64,000 bases of DNA, taken from contig NZ_CP031716.1 of the NCBI RefSeq assembly GCF_001696605.3, forward strand, positions 744,001-808,000, read 5' to 3'. Source of the stretch: Acinetobacter wuhouensis (GTDB taxonomy: Bacteria > Pseudomonadota > Gammaproteobacteria > Pseudomonadales > Moraxellaceae). Shown here one piece after another: positions 9,127-18,481 of this stretch; positions within the stretch are counted from its first letter, which is position 1; every line of letters begins with the position of its first letter. The notes under the pieces were generated by a model. That model worked only from the letters and a program-made list of their open reading frames with translations. It was not told the DNA's origin and did no database searches. The position numbers and the translations under genes were made by a program.

Positions 9127-9977
9127 GCTTTATTTCCTTTAGATACTTTCTTTGCGATCATTTTAACTTTTTTGAGTGGCTGACATTGTGGACAAAAAAC
9201 ACTGGCTCTTTGACCAAGCTTTAAGTTTTCCAAGGTGGTTTCGCAATTCACGCACATTTCACCTGCACGACCATAAGCCAAAAGAGTTTGTTGGAAATAA
9301 CCATTTTCCCCCATAGCATTGCTGTAGTCTCTTAACGTTGAACCGCCCAAATCAATCGCTTGTTTTAAAATGCGTTTTACTTCGATGACGAGTTTTTTAA
9401 TCTGATCGACACTTAGACTAGAAGCAGGTTGAGCAGGATGAATACCGAGGTTAAACAAGCTTTCAGTGGCATAAATATTGCCGACTCCCACGACGATATG
9501 GTTGTCCATAATCGCAACTTTTGCACCGACATTTTTATTTTTAAACTTTGAAGCAAGATATTCAGCATTAAAAGCATCACTTAGTGGTTCAGGACCAAGT
9601 GTATCAATCAGTTTGGTTCGGCTTTCTTGATTCAGCCAAATGATGCAACCAAAACGACGAGGATCGTGATAGCGTAGCTCACAGTCTTCAAATTGAATGA
9701 TCAAATGATCATGCTTTCTCAGTTCATCCTCTGGATTACAGATTCTAAAGCTACCAGACATACCTAGATGCCATAGCATGGTGTGACGTTCAAACTCTGC
9801 CAAGATGTATTTTGAACGACGGCTCAGGCTGGTTAATTTTTGCCCTTGAAGTTGCTGAATATCTTCAGGAATTGGCCAACGTAAACGAGATTCGCGAACT
9901 TGTACCTGCATCACTTTTTGATCAAGTAGGGGCAGTAAGCTGGTTTTGGTGGTTTCAACTTCTGGTAATTCAGGCAT
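9123..9977 (-). CDS. mutM: Formamidopyrimidine-DNA glycosylase MutM (Fpg)
   Basis: A base-excision repair glycosylase/AP lyase that removes 8-oxoguanine and formamidopyrimidines. The N-terminus after Met is PELPEVETT, supplying the catalytic Pro and Glu. The H2TH region (VGVGNIYATESLFNLGIHP) is intact. The C-terminus carries the zinc finger, with CVNC and CPQC 16 residues apart. At 284 residues it has a lysine-rich tail about a dozen residues longer than the usual 270. It is coupled to ppiC by a 4-bp overlap. Confidence 0.96.
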   Translation of the reverse strand: MPELPEVETTKTSLLPLLDQKVMQVQVRESRLRWPIPEDIQQLQGQKLTSLSRRSKYILAEFERHTMLWHLGMSGSFRICNPEDELRKHDHLIIQFEDCELRYHDPRRFGCIIWLNQESRTKLIDTLGPEPLSDAFNAEYLASKFKNKNVGAKVAIMDNHIVVGVGNIYATESLFNLGIHPAQPASSLSVDQIKKLVIEVKRILKQAIDLGGSTLRDYSNAMGENGYFQQTLLAYGRAGEMCVNCETTLENLKLGQRASVFCPQCQPLKKVKMIAKKVSKGNKA

Positions 9978-10366
9978 TGCTCAGCATTTCTGATTGGGGA
10001 GTGGGCTATTGTAAGCAAGAATCACAGTGGGATAAAGCACAGTATTTACTTGTTGCCTTTTTCTACATTGGTCTAAGTGCAGATTTATTATTTAGAAATA
10101 AACATCTGTTATTTAAAACAAAGTTAACTTATAACGAGAAGTTATGAAACTAATAAAAATTATCTGATAGTTATATGTAAAAAAATGTGTAAATTTCTAG
10201 TGAACAATTTCTCTTTATTGACTTAAAAGGTCAATTAAGTAGAGGAATTTTGTTTTTTTATAAGTTGATTTTTCAATTAAATATTTGAAATTTAGGTCTT
10301 TGAAATTTCGAAGTTTTCATATTGATTAACTCACTATTTTTGTTTTGCTTCACACTAGGCTTTCCC
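9978..10366. other. Intergenic region between mutM and the porin gene
   Basis: A 389-bp AT-rich region with divergent genes on both sides. I see no convincing gene. It contains a palindrome around 10219-10237 (ATTGAC ... GTCAAT) and a direct repeat of TTTGAAATTT at about 10286-10310, either of which could be an operator or part of the porin promoter. No function is assigned. Confidence 0.4.
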
Positions 10367-11665
10367 ATGAAAAAAATTGCGCATTCATTATTGGCAATCT
10401 CGATTTGTACCATGATGTCTTCGGTTTCATTTGCAGAAGATGCTTTTGATTTAAATGGCTCAACCATGACCGGTGACTGGGGTGGTACGCGTACTGAACT
10501 GGCTGATAAAGGGGTCAAGTTCGATGGTACGATTGCAATGGATAGCTCGTATCTTGCCGATGGTGGTTATGATGCACACCAGTCGCCAACATTTGCGACG
10601 CAATTTGGCTTAGGCACAACCTTAGATATGACAAAGCTCGCAGGCTGGAGCGGTGTGACGATTCGTGCATTGGTGACTGCGCGTCAAGGTGAAAGTACGT
10701 CTTTACGCGGGATTCAAGCACCTGATGCTCCACAGTGGGCAAATTCTCAAGCCAACTGGGGGCGTGGTAACTCTGGTAGCCGTTTGAGTGAATTGTATAT
10801 TGATAAAAAATTTGATTCGGGTTGGGATGTCCGTTTGGGGCGTATGGGCTTAGGGACCGAATTTAATACCATGGCATGTGATTTCCAAGGCAATGCTTTT
10901 TGTGCAGCGCAAATGGGGAAATGGCAAGGCAAGCTTTGGTATAACACACCAGTTTCACAATGGGGCGGTCGTGTGAAATATCAGTTCAATCCTGAATTAT
11001 TTGCCCAAGTGGGGGTATTTGAATATAACCCTGAAAATGCTTTGGAGCGTCAAGGGTGGAATCTTGATACAGATCATGCCGATGGTGTGAATATTCTGTC
11101 AGAAGTTGTATGGTCGCCAAAACAAGGGTTGAATAATCTTCCTGGTAGTTATCGCTTTGGTACGCTTTACAACACAGCAGATGATGCGAAAAATCAGTAC
11201 GATATTGCTCATAAAGCAGGAACAAAAGGCGAAGATCGTAGCTATGGTGGATGGATTGCATTTGAACAGCAATTGACTTCGACGGGTGAGGGTAAACGCG
11301 GTTTACATAGCTTTGGTAATTTTACGTTGCACGATCGCACCACAACAGCTGTCAATGACTCACAACAGTTAGGGCTAAAATATTATGGATTATTAGAAGG
11401 TCGTTCCAATGATATTTTAGGTTTAGCGGTCAATCGTGTGCATTTAAACGATCGTTATGTCAGTTATGTGAATAATAACCGCCTTGGCACAAATTCAAGA
11501 CAGTTAAATGAAGATGCAGAGTATAATATTGAGCTGAACTACTCATATTACCCAACCAAATGGTTCATGCTTCGCCCTTTGATACAGTATGTGGTGCATC
11601 CAGGTGCGACGAATCAAGTAGACAATGCCTTTGTTATTGGTTTGGGGTCTAAAGTTATTTTCTAA
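10367..11665 (+). CDS. OprB-family carbohydrate-selective porin
   Basis: A 432-residue outer-membrane beta-barrel porin. It starts with a signal peptide (MKKIAHSLLAISICTMMSSVSFAE), followed by the OprB hallmark STMTGDWGGTRTELADKGVKFDG and alternating amphipathic strands ending in an aromatic C-terminus (GLGSKVIF). OprB porins pass glucose and other sugars into the periplasm. I use the ATG at 10367 because an in-frame TTG 15 codons earlier would place a second hydrophobic run ahead of a clean signal peptide. In Acinetobacter such porins are linked to periplasmic PQQ-dependent glucose oxidation. The next gene looks like a PQQ receptor, which fits that role. Confidence 0.87.
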   Translation: MKKIAHSLLAISICTMMSSVSFAEDAFDLNGSTMTGDWGGTRTELADKGVKFDGTIAMDSSYLADGGYDAHQSPTFATQFGLGTTLDMTKLAGWSGVTIRALVTARQGESTSLRGIQAPDAPQWANSQANWGRGNSGSRLSELYIDKKFDSGWDVRLGRMGLGTEFNTMACDFQGNAFCAAQMGKWQGKLWYNTPVSQWGGRVKYQFNPELFAQVGVFEYNPENALERQGWNLDTDHADGVNILSEVVWSPKQGLNNLPGSYRFGTLYNTADDAKNQYDIAHKAGTKGEDRSYGGWIAFEQQLTSTGEGKRGLHSFGNFTLHDRTTTAVNDSQQLGLKYYGLLEGRSNDILGLAVNRVHLNDRYVSYVNNNRLGTNSRQLNEDAEYNIELNYSYYPTKWFMLRPLIQYVVHPGATNQVDNAFVIGLGSKVIF

Positions 11666-11711
11666 AATTATTATCTAGAGTTATTTTCTACAAGCTCCCG
11701 AGGAAACCGTT

Positions 11712-13847
11712 ATGCAAAGTGTGAAATATTTAAATTTTAAAACAACACTACTTTGCTTAACGGCATGCATTGCACAAAATTTGTATGCTGAAGAGGAAAC
11801 TCAGGTTTCCACTCAGCAATTACCCACCATAAAAGTCGAAGCAACACGAACAGATACCACGCTTATTGATACGCCTGCTTCTGTATTTCGTGTCGATGCT
11901 CCGATCAATCAGAATAATATTGATGTAAATTTGACAGAAGTTGTCAAAGGTATTCCAAGTTTACAAATTAATAATCGTGAAAATTACGCGCAAGATTTAC
12001 AGATCTCTATGCGAGGTTTTGGCGCACGTTCAACTTTTGGCGTGCGTGGTATTCGTTTATATGTCGATGGTATCCCTGCGACCATGCCAGATGGTCAGGG
12101 TCAAACTTCCAACATTGACTTGGCGAGTCTTGATCACTTAGAGGTTTTATCTGGGCCATTTTCATCACTTTATGGAAACTCATCAGGTGGTACGATTTTA
12201 AGTACAACCCAAGAAGGACATGGAAAAGATTCAATCACTTTAAGTTATGCAGGCGGTAGCGATCAAAAAAATCACATTGGCTTAGTTTTACAAGGTGGTT
12301 CAAAAAATCAATATGAACCTACGTATGTCATTAGTTCATCCTATTTTGATACAGATGGTTATCGTGACCATAGTGCAGCACATAAAGTTTTGAATAATGC
12401 CAAACTCACTTGGAATTTGGATGATGGGTCTAAAATCAATTGGATTACAAATTACGTTAAAATTGGAGCGCAAGATCCAGGTGGTTTAACACGTGATCAA
12501 TGGAAAGATGATCCTAAACAAGTTGTGAGTAATGTCTCGCTTTACAATGCACGTAAAGAAATTGAACAAGTGCAAACAGGTGTAACTTGGGATAAACCTT
12601 TGGATGATCATAATGATCTTTATGCAATGGTCTATGCTGGTCAACGTTCAGTGACACAATATCAATCGATTCCTAAAATAACTCAAACCAAAACGACAAT
12701 ACCGTATCAAGCAGGTGGTGTCATTGATTTTGATCGTAATTTCTATGGAGCAGATTTTCGTTGGACTGGAAAAGAATTATTACCACATACAACTTTTAGT
12801 TTAGGTTTAGCTGCCGATGGAATGACAGAAGATCGAACAGGTTATAATAATTTTTCAGGAGATCAACTAGGTGTAAAAGGTGATTTACGCCGTGATGAAG
12901 ATAATACGCTTTGGAACTTAGATCCTTATTTACAGGCTTCATGGAATATTCTGCCATCTGTGAGTTTAGATGCAGGTCTGCGTTATAGTAATGTGCATTT
13001 TAAATCTGAAGACCACTACATCCAAGGTGCTAATGGAGATAATAGTGGTAAATCTGATTACGATAAATTGCTTCCTTCAGCTGCTTTGAGTTGGAAAATT
13101 ATTCCAGAACTCATGGCTTATGCAAGTTATGCTAAAGGCTTTGAAACACCTACATTTACAGAAATGTCATATGCACCAACGGGGTTGAGTAGTGCAAATT
13201 CATTTGATTTAAAACCTGCAACAAGTGATACCTACGAAGTGGGATTAAAGTCTTCAAATCCTTTAGGTGATTTCACTTTGGCTGTATTTGATATACAAAC
13301 GAAAAACGATATTGTTGCAGCAGAAAGTATTGAAGGGCGTGCAACATATCGAAATGCAGACAAGACGGAAAGAAAAGGCGCTGAATTAACATGGAATAAA
13401 AAGCTTTGGCGTGATCTGACTGCTCGAGCAAGCTATAGCTATCTTGATGCTAAATTTGACGCTGATATCCCTGCGATTGGTACTAGTGTAAGTGCAATTC
13501 CATCAGGAAATTATATTCCTGGTATTGCAAAAAATCAGGCATTTATGAGTTTAGCTTGGCAGCCTGAACAAGGTGTATATGGTGGAATCAATGCACGCTA
13601 TTCTGACAAAATTTATATAAACGATATCAATTCAGATTCTGCGCCAAACTATACTGTGGTTGGTGCTAATATCGGATATGCAAGGGTTATACAGGATTGG
13701 AAGTTTAATACTTATGCTCGTGTAGATAACTTGTTTGACAAAAATTATGTTGGTTCGGTTATCGTAAATGAAGGTAATGGACGATATTTCGAACCTGCCC
13801 AAGGTCGTAATTTTAGTGCTGGTCTAAGTATAACTAAACAGTTCTAA
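11712..13847 (+). CDS. TonB-dependent outer-membrane receptor, PqqU/YncD-like
   Basis: A 711-residue TonB-dependent transporter. The signal peptide ends near LYAEEE. The TonB-box region is followed by a plug domain containing RGFGARSTFGVRGIRLYVDGIPATMPDGQGQ, and the 22-strand barrel ends in aromatic FSAGLSITKQF. The plug motif is nearly the same as I recall for E. coli YncD (PqqU), the receptor for the cofactor PQQ. It lies 46 bp after an OprB porin, and Acinetobacter uses PQQ in membrane glucose dehydrogenase, so PQQ scavenging is a reasonable role. I see no clear Fur box, which argues against a siderophore receptor. Substrate is inferred. Confidence 0.8.
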   Translation: MQSVKYLNFKTTLLCLTACIAQNLYAEEETQVSTQQLPTIKVEATRTDTTLIDTPASVFRVDAPINQNNIDVNLTEVVKGIPSLQINNRENYAQDLQISMRGFGARSTFGVRGIRLYVDGIPATMPDGQGQTSNIDLASLDHLEVLSGPFSSLYGNSSGGTILSTTQEGHGKDSITLSYAGGSDQKNHIGLVLQGGSKNQYEPTYVISSSYFDTDGYRDHSAAHKVLNNAKLTWNLDDGSKINWITNYVKIGAQDPGGLTRDQWKDDPKQVVSNVSLYNARKEIEQVQTGVTWDKPLDDHNDLYAMVYAGQRSVTQYQSIPKITQTKTTIPYQAGGVIDFDRNFYGADFRWTGKELLPHTTFSLGLAADGMTEDRTGYNNFSGDQLGVKGDLRRDEDNTLWNLDPYLQASWNILPSVSLDAGLRYSNVHFKSEDHYIQGANGDNSGKSDYDKLLPSAALSWKIIPELMAYASYAKGFETPTFTEMSYAPTGLSSANSFDLKPATSDTYEVGLKSSNPLGDFTLAVFDIQTKNDIVAAESIEGRATYRNADKTERKGAELTWNKKLWRDLTARASYSYLDAKFDADIPAIGTSVSAIPSGNYIPGIAKNQAFMSLAWQPEQGVYGGINARYSDKIYINDINSDSAPNYTVVGANIGYARVIQDWKFNTYARVDNLFDKNYVGSVIVNEGNGRYFEPAQGRNFSAGLSITKQF

Positions 13848-13886
13848 TTGAAGGCGACAAATTTTATAGCATATAAGGAAAGAGTG

Positions 13887-15020
13887 ATGTCAGAAAATCA
13901 GCCTAAAAAACAGTCTAAGTTGTTTGAGCAAATCCAGTTCGGATCACTTTCTCTTTGCAATAAAATTATTATTGCACCGATGTGTCAATATTCTGCGACT
14001 GATCAAGGTGAAGTCACCTATTGGCATGAGCAACAATGGGCAAATTATGCTTTGTCTGGCGCAGGCTTATGTATTATTGAAGCCACTGCGGTGCAAGCGG
14101 AAGGGCGGATCAGTTATGCTGATGTGGGACTTTGGAATGATCAACAACGTGATCAAATCAAAACACTATTAAATAAAGTCAAAACACTTTCACCGATGCC
14201 TTTTGCGGTACAGCTTGCACATGCAGGGCGTAAAGCATCAACCGATAAACCTTGGTTGGGTAAAGGGCAAATTTCGCCTAATCATGAACATGGTTGGCAG
14301 ACTGTTTCAGCAAGTCCTGTTGCTTTTAATACAACGGATATCGCACCGCATGAATTGTCAAAAACTGAAATAAATAAAATCATTCAAGATTTTGCATCCG
14401 CGGCAGTTCGCGCAGTAGACGCAGGATTTTCCTTAATAGAAATCCATGCGGCACATGGTTATTTATTGCATCAATTCATGTCACCATTGTCCAATCAGCG
14501 GACAGATGAATATGGAGGCTGTTTAGAAAATCGTATTAAATTAACGTTAGAAGTTTTTAAAGCCATACGAGATGCTGTGCCACAAGACTATCCAGTCGGT
14601 GTGCGTATTTCGGCAACAGATTGGATGGATCATGAAAATGGTTGGAATATTGAGTCGAGTATTGAACTTTCTAAAGCCTTAGCACAATTAGATGTTGCAT
14701 ATATTCACGTGTCTTCTGGTGGATTACATGCAAATCAAGACATCAAAATTGGGGCAAATTACCAAGTACCTTTTGCTGAACAAATTAAAAAGCAAGTGAA
14801 TGTTCCAGTAATTGCTGTTGGGTTGATTACTGAAGCAGAACAAGCAGAACAGATTTTGCAAAGTGGGCAAGCAGATGCGATCGCACTGGCAAGAGCAATT
14901 TTATACGACCCGCGTTGGGCATGGCATGCGGCAGCAAAATTAGGTGTTCAAGTCGCCATTGCGCCACAATATTTACGCTGTCAGCCTCATGGATTAAGAG
15001 ATTTATTTAAAGAATTTTAA
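13887..15020 (+). CDS. NADH:flavin oxidoreductase, old yellow enzyme (YqjM/NamA-like)
   Basis: A 377-residue FMN-dependent ene-reductase with a TIM barrel. Typical motifs are present: IIIAPMCQYSA at the N-terminus (the Cys typical of the thermophilic-like/YqjM branch), VQLAHAGRKAS, EIHAAHGYLLHQFMSPLSNQRTDEYGG (the substrate His-x-x-His site and FMN contacts), VGVRIS, and ALARAILYDPRWAWHAA. Enzymes of this class reduce electrophilic alkenes using NAD(P)H. I chose the ATG at 13887, preceded by an AAGGAAAG ribosome site. The longer TTG start is unlikely. It follows the TonB receptor by 39 bp and may share its transcript. Confidence 0.9.
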   Translation: MSENQPKKQSKLFEQIQFGSLSLCNKIIIAPMCQYSATDQGEVTYWHEQQWANYALSGAGLCIIEATAVQAEGRISYADVGLWNDQQRDQIKTLLNKVKTLSPMPFAVQLAHAGRKASTDKPWLGKGQISPNHEHGWQTVSASPVAFNTTDIAPHELSKTEINKIIQDFASAAVRAVDAGFSLIEIHAAHGYLLHQFMSPLSNQRTDEYGGCLENRIKLTLEVFKAIRDAVPQDYPVGVRISATDWMDHENGWNIESSIELSKALAQLDVAYIHVSSGGLHANQDIKIGANYQVPFAEQIKKQVNVPVIAVGLITEAEQAEQILQSGQADAIALARAILYDPRWAWHAAAKLGVQVAIAPQYLRCQPHGLRDLFKEF

Positions 15021-15142
15021 ATTGATATGCGCTCTGATTATTGCAAAGGAGTAAGTACTTATTCCTTTAAAGTATTTAAGTTTTGATTCATTCTATTTTA
15101 GGATAGAGTTTTATTGTGTTGATAAATTACAGGAAGCTTTAG

Positions 15143-16066
15143 ATGATTTTTTCGGTAATTTTTCCTGTATTTTTCTTATTATTTCTTGGTTTTACTTCTG
15201 TCAAAATTGCATTGATTAGCAAAGAGCAAATTACGGCTTTAGGTGCTTTTGTTATCAAAATTGCTTTGCCTGCTTTATTGCTTCACGCGCTTTCTTCTAA
15301 AGATTTGCATGAGATTTGGTATCCCTCGTATTTCTTTACTTATATTGGCATCACGGCTTTATTATTTGGTTTGTCATTTTTTATTGGTCAAAAATTCTTT
15401 AAAAACTCGTTTACCCATGCTTCGGTTTATTCGTTGGGTGCTTCGATGTCCAATACAGGACTTTTAGGTGCGGCGATTTTAACCCTGCTCATGGGCAATG
15501 AAGCCATGGTTTATATTTCTTTGATCGTGATTATTGAAAGTGTATTCCTTGTTCCATTGATGCTGACACTTGCAGAAATAGGGCGACAACGGCAAGCCAA
15601 TTTATTCTCAATTTTAAAAACGACATTCATTACTTTATTTAAAAATCCGCTCTTTTTATCAGTTCTGATTGGAATGAGTTGTGCCATTTTTAAAATCCAA
15701 ATTCCACATCTAGTCGATCAAGTGTTTGCAATGATTGGTCAAACCGCATCACCATTGGCTTTATTCATTATTGGTGGGGGAATGGTTGGGTTGAGTATCC
15801 AATCTTTTAATTTGCAAACAGTCTATCTTGTCGTCTCTAAAAATATTTGTATGCCAATTTTGGTGTATTTAGGGCTGACTTATTTAACGGATTTAGAACA
15901 AAAAATGATTTATGCAGGAACATTGATTGCTGCACTGCCAATGCCGTCAATCTTTGGCATATTTGGGCAGGTTTATGGGGTTAATGAGAAAGCATTAACA
16001 CCGTTAATGGTGAGTACGCTTTTGGGATTTGTTGTGGTAAGTGTTCTGATTGGTCTTTGGTGGTAG
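15143..16066 (+). CDS. AEC-family (auxin efflux carrier-like) transporter
   Basis: A 307-residue integral membrane protein with about ten hydrophobic helices. It has the split AEC/bile-acid:Na+ symporter-like layout, with conserved IKIALPALLLHAL near the N-terminus and ASPLALFIIGGGMVG in the second half. Bacterial members export or import small carboxylates such as malate or malonate, and some are of unknown substrate. It has its own upstream gap of 122 bp and is followed by a repeat element, so it is probably monocistronic. Confidence 0.85.
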   Translation: MIFSVIFPVFFLLFLGFTSVKIALISKEQITALGAFVIKIALPALLLHALSSKDLHEIWYPSYFFTYIGITALLFGLSFFIGQKFFKNSFTHASVYSLGASMSNTGLLGAAILTLLMGNEAMVYISLIVIIESVFLVPLMLTLAEIGRQRQANLFSILKTTFITLFKNPLFLSVLIGMSCAIFKIQIPHLVDQVFAMIGQTASPLALFIIGGGMVGLSIQSFNLQTVYLVVSKNICMPILVYLGLTYLTDLEQKMIYAGTLIAALPMPSIFGIFGQVYGVNEKALTPLMVSTLLGFVVVSVLIGLWW

Positions 16067-16080
16067 CGAAGATTGAGTTA

Positions 16081-16307
16081 AAAAAATACTCTCCGTAGAG
16101 ATAATGCTGATCAGTTAAGCAAAATTATTGGAAAAATTTCTAAAATCTCCCCTCTTGCGTAGCCTAGCTACTCATCTTTAAGAAAGAGGGGAACTTCTTG
16201 TAACTAAAATAATTTTTAGTAATGAAGCCCCCTCCTTTGAAAAAGGAGGGTTGGGGAGGATTTAAAAAACCTTAACAGTCTGGCATTATTCCGTAGAGAG
16301 TATTTTT
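16081..16307. repeat. TIR-bounded repeat element with two internal GC-rich hairpins (MITE-like)
   Basis: The two ends are imperfect inverted copies of about 38 bp. Each reads AAAAATACTCTC, then a few variable bases, ATAATGC, six variable bases and GTTAAG. Inside are two G/C-rich hairpin modules in opposite orientation: CTCCCCTCTT ... AAAGAGGGG near 16147-16193, and CCCTCCTTTG ... AAAGGAGGG near 16225-16255. The second module recurs at about 46170-46210. There is no coding capacity and no clear target duplication. It sits between convergent genes and is probably a non-autonomous mobile repeat. Confidence 0.6.
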
Positions 16308-16326
16308 GAAAAGTGTATAAACTGAT

Positions 16327-17139
16327 TTATTTTTTCGCAGGTGCTTTCGCTACTGGTTTCTTCCCTTGTTCAGCAATCAGCTTATTTACGATTTCTAAAG
16401 ACTCTTTGGCCTTAGGTACATTACTCTTTGCAAGTTCTGAGAAGATTTTTTTCGCTTCAGGTAGATTTTGATCAATGATATTGCCATTCACCATCATATT
16501 ACCTACAGCCATCAATGCAGGAATATAACCTTTTTTCGCTAAATTTTGGATTGCAGTAAGCCCTTGGTTAATGAGCGTTGCATTTTTCTTTTTTGCACCT
16601 TCGGTGATGTCATACAATGCTTTGGCATGAATGGCTGGAGCAAAGTCTTTTTTCAATAGTGGATCAAGCTTTTGTAAAGCTAGTTTGTCTGAGGCTGGTG
16701 TACCTTCTGAAAATAGTAGTACCGCCAATTCTACAGTTGCATCATCGAAACCTTGATTTGATGATTTTTCTAAGAATTCACGCATTTTTTTAGGATCTTT
16801 GGGCAAACCGAGTTGACCTACAGCATAACTTTGCGCGAGTACATAACTCGCTACTGGATAGCCTTTTGCTGATGAGTCTTGATAATATTTGAGGGCTTTT
16901 GCATCATTTTTTGCTGTGCCTTGTCCAGTTTGAGTGAGATAACCAAGGTTATATAAGGCTTGAGCATTTCCCGCTTTGCCAAGGCGATCTAACTCTTGAA
17001 AAGCAGCAGTGTAATTTTTCGCTTGGATCAATTCCTGTGCTTTGGCAAAAGCAGGATCTACATTTGATTGCGGTGCTTCTGCTGCAAACGCAGAAACACA
17101 TGAAATGCTAAGTAATGTTGCTAAAAGAATTTTTTTCAT
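16327..17139 (-). CDS. Periplasmic Sel1/TPR-repeat protein
   Basis: A 270-residue protein with a signal peptide (MKKILLATLLSISCVSAFAA), followed by Sel1-like repeats: ALYNLGYLTQTGQGTAKNDAKALKYYQDSSAKGYPVASYVLAQSYA and further units at 36-residue spacing. It ends in a Lys/Pro/Ala-rich tail (GKKPVAKAPAKK). Such proteins act as protein-protein scaffolds, and the partner is unknown. An upstream in-frame extension of 23 codons is rejected because it would put a hydrophilic leader ahead of the signal peptide. Confidence 0.8.
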   Translation of the reverse strand: MKKILLATLLSISCVSAFAAEAPQSNVDPAFAKAQELIQAKNYTAAFQELDRLGKAGNAQALYNLGYLTQTGQGTAKNDAKALKYYQDSSAKGYPVASYVLAQSYAVGQLGLPKDPKKMREFLEKSSNQGFDDATVELAVLLFSEGTPASDKLALQKLDPLLKKDFAPAIHAKALYDITEGAKKKNATLINQGLTAIQNLAKKGYIPALMAVGNMMVNGNIIDQNLPEAKKIFSELAKSNVPKAKESLEIVNKLIAEQGKKPVAKAPAKK

Positions 17140-17634
17140 TGTGACTATATACCTTGTTTTAATTTCAACACAATTCCATTTTTCGTGAGAGGATATCGTT
17201 GAAGACATATTTTATCTTAATTTGAAATTTGTAAATGTAAATATAGCAAATGTGTATGTTGATGTATTTATGTATAAATTGGGAATAAATACCAAGAAAT
17301 TAAGGATTTTTAAAGATAATTAAGCGTAGAAATAAAGTTAACTACGCTTAGGGTCTGTTGACATTTCATAAATGGCTTGCGTTGTCGGCTAAAATAGAGC
17401 GAACGAGGCATGAAATGAAAAGAATGGTGGTTCCATTTTTAAATTTCATAACGAAGTTTGTGATAATTTTAGCCACAACCCTTCGGGACTAGTGTATTTT
17501 TTGCTGCTACTTCGTTATGAACTACTCACTTAGAATGACTAAGTTTCGTATTTCACGCCTAGTATCAGCTAAAAAATACACAAAGTCGCAAACATAGACG
17601 AATTGTCAACAGACCCTAATCAATCTGGCTTTTG
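17140..17634. other. Intergenic region holding a MITE-like element
   Basis: 495 bp between the Sel1 gene and the dsbC-like gene. The first 200 bases are AT-rich and presumably hold the Sel1-gene promoter. The rest is the inverted-repeat element described separately. No gene is seen. Confidence 0.6.
17351..17616. mobile_element. MITE-like element, 266 bp, with perfect 14-bp terminal inverted repeats
   Basis: It starts GGGTCTGTTGACA and ends TGTCAACAGACCC, with TTA and TAA flanking so that the symmetry extends to 16 bases. The flanks are consistent with a TA target duplication, as made by several IS5-superfamily elements. The interior has no transposase. It carries partly symmetrical sequence (for example the TTTCATAACGAAGT and CTTCGTTATGAA segments). 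It is best explained as a non-autonomous derivative of an insertion sequence. Confidence 0.75.
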
Positions 17635-18342
17635 TTATTTTATTGATTTTAAAAGTGATTCAATTTCTTCAGCATCTCGGACACCAGAGATACGTGAACC
17701 ATCTTTTAAGAAAAAGGTTGGCGTACCATCTATCTCTAATTTTTTGGCGAGCGCAATATTTTTCTCGATTGGCGTATTACATACTTTTACCACAGATGGC
17801 TGTTTTTTATCAATTAAATAGTCTTGCCATGCTTGATATTGGTCTTTAGAACACCAAATTTGTTGAGCGATTTTTTCGGCATTTGGATGTAATGATTTAA
17901 TTGGGTATAAGAATAAATAGATCGTCAGGTTATCTATATTTTTCAAGTCTTTTTCAAGATGTTGACAGTAAGGACAATCAGGATCGCTGAATAAGTAAAT
18001 GACACGTTCACCTTTGCCTTTGACATGCTTAATTGCTTGATTGAGTGGTAAGGATTTTACATCAATCGCAGTTAAAGCACTTTGACGTTCTTCTGTCAGG
18101 TTCTTTTGTGCTTTGAGATCAATCAAATTCCCAACAAAGAAATATTTAGCATCTTGATTGGTATAGACAATACGTCCACCCATATAGACTTCATAAATAT
18201 CTTTGATAGGCGTTGTATTTACCGATTTAGCTTCTATTTCAGGATATTGTGTCTTTAGATTTTGTTTGAGTGTTGAAATATCAGCATGGGCAGATGCTAT
18301 AGAAAATATACTGATTGTGAGGAGGGAGAGCCATTGTTTCAT
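17635..18342 (-). CDS. DsbC-type periplasmic thiol:disulfide interchange protein
   Basis: A 235-residue periplasmic disulfide isomerase. It has a signal peptide (MKQWLSLLTISIFSIASAHA), then the DsbC/DsbG dimerisation domain (EVYMGGRIVYTNQDAKYFFVGNLIDL), and a thioredoxin-fold domain with the active-site CPYC near residue 125 (FSDPDCPYCQHLEKDL). The cis-Pro region follows at IDGTPTFFL. CPYC and the chain length fit DsbC better than DsbG (CPYC but longer). An extra Cys pair (WCSKDQ ... VCNTP) is likely structural. A TTG start 5 codons upstream is less likely than the ATG used here. Confidence 0.88.
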   Translation of the reverse strand: MKQWLSLLTISIFSIASAHADISTLKQNLKTQYPEIEAKSVNTTPIKDIYEVYMGGRIVYTNQDAKYFFVGNLIDLKAQKNLTEERQSALTAIDVKSLPLNQAIKHVKGKGERVIYLFSDPDCPYCQHLEKDLKNIDNLTIYLFLYPIKSLHPNAEKIAQQIWCSKDQYQAWQDYLIDKKQPSVVKVCNTPIEKNIALAKKLEIDGTPTFFLKDGSRISGVRDAEEIESLLKSIK

Positions 18343-18481
18343 TGGATTACACAGCAAATTAATTTTGTATGATCTTGCCTAATTTGCTGCATTATTCATA
18401 TTGTTAAAGTGTAGAAATTTAAGAAAGAGAGAATTAAAAATAAGCCTTGCGAATGATAGAAATGCCGATTTGAAATTTAAG

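Noticed and set aside
9812-10147. Forward frame of 111 codons opposite the mutM start
   Set aside because: Two thirds lie antisense to mutM and there is no ribosome site. The remainder is AT-rich promoter-type sequence.
11651-11700. A Fur box upstream of the TonB-dependent receptor
   Set aside because: Only a short repeat of AGTTATTTTCTA is present. It does not match the inverted GATAAT pattern well enough to call.
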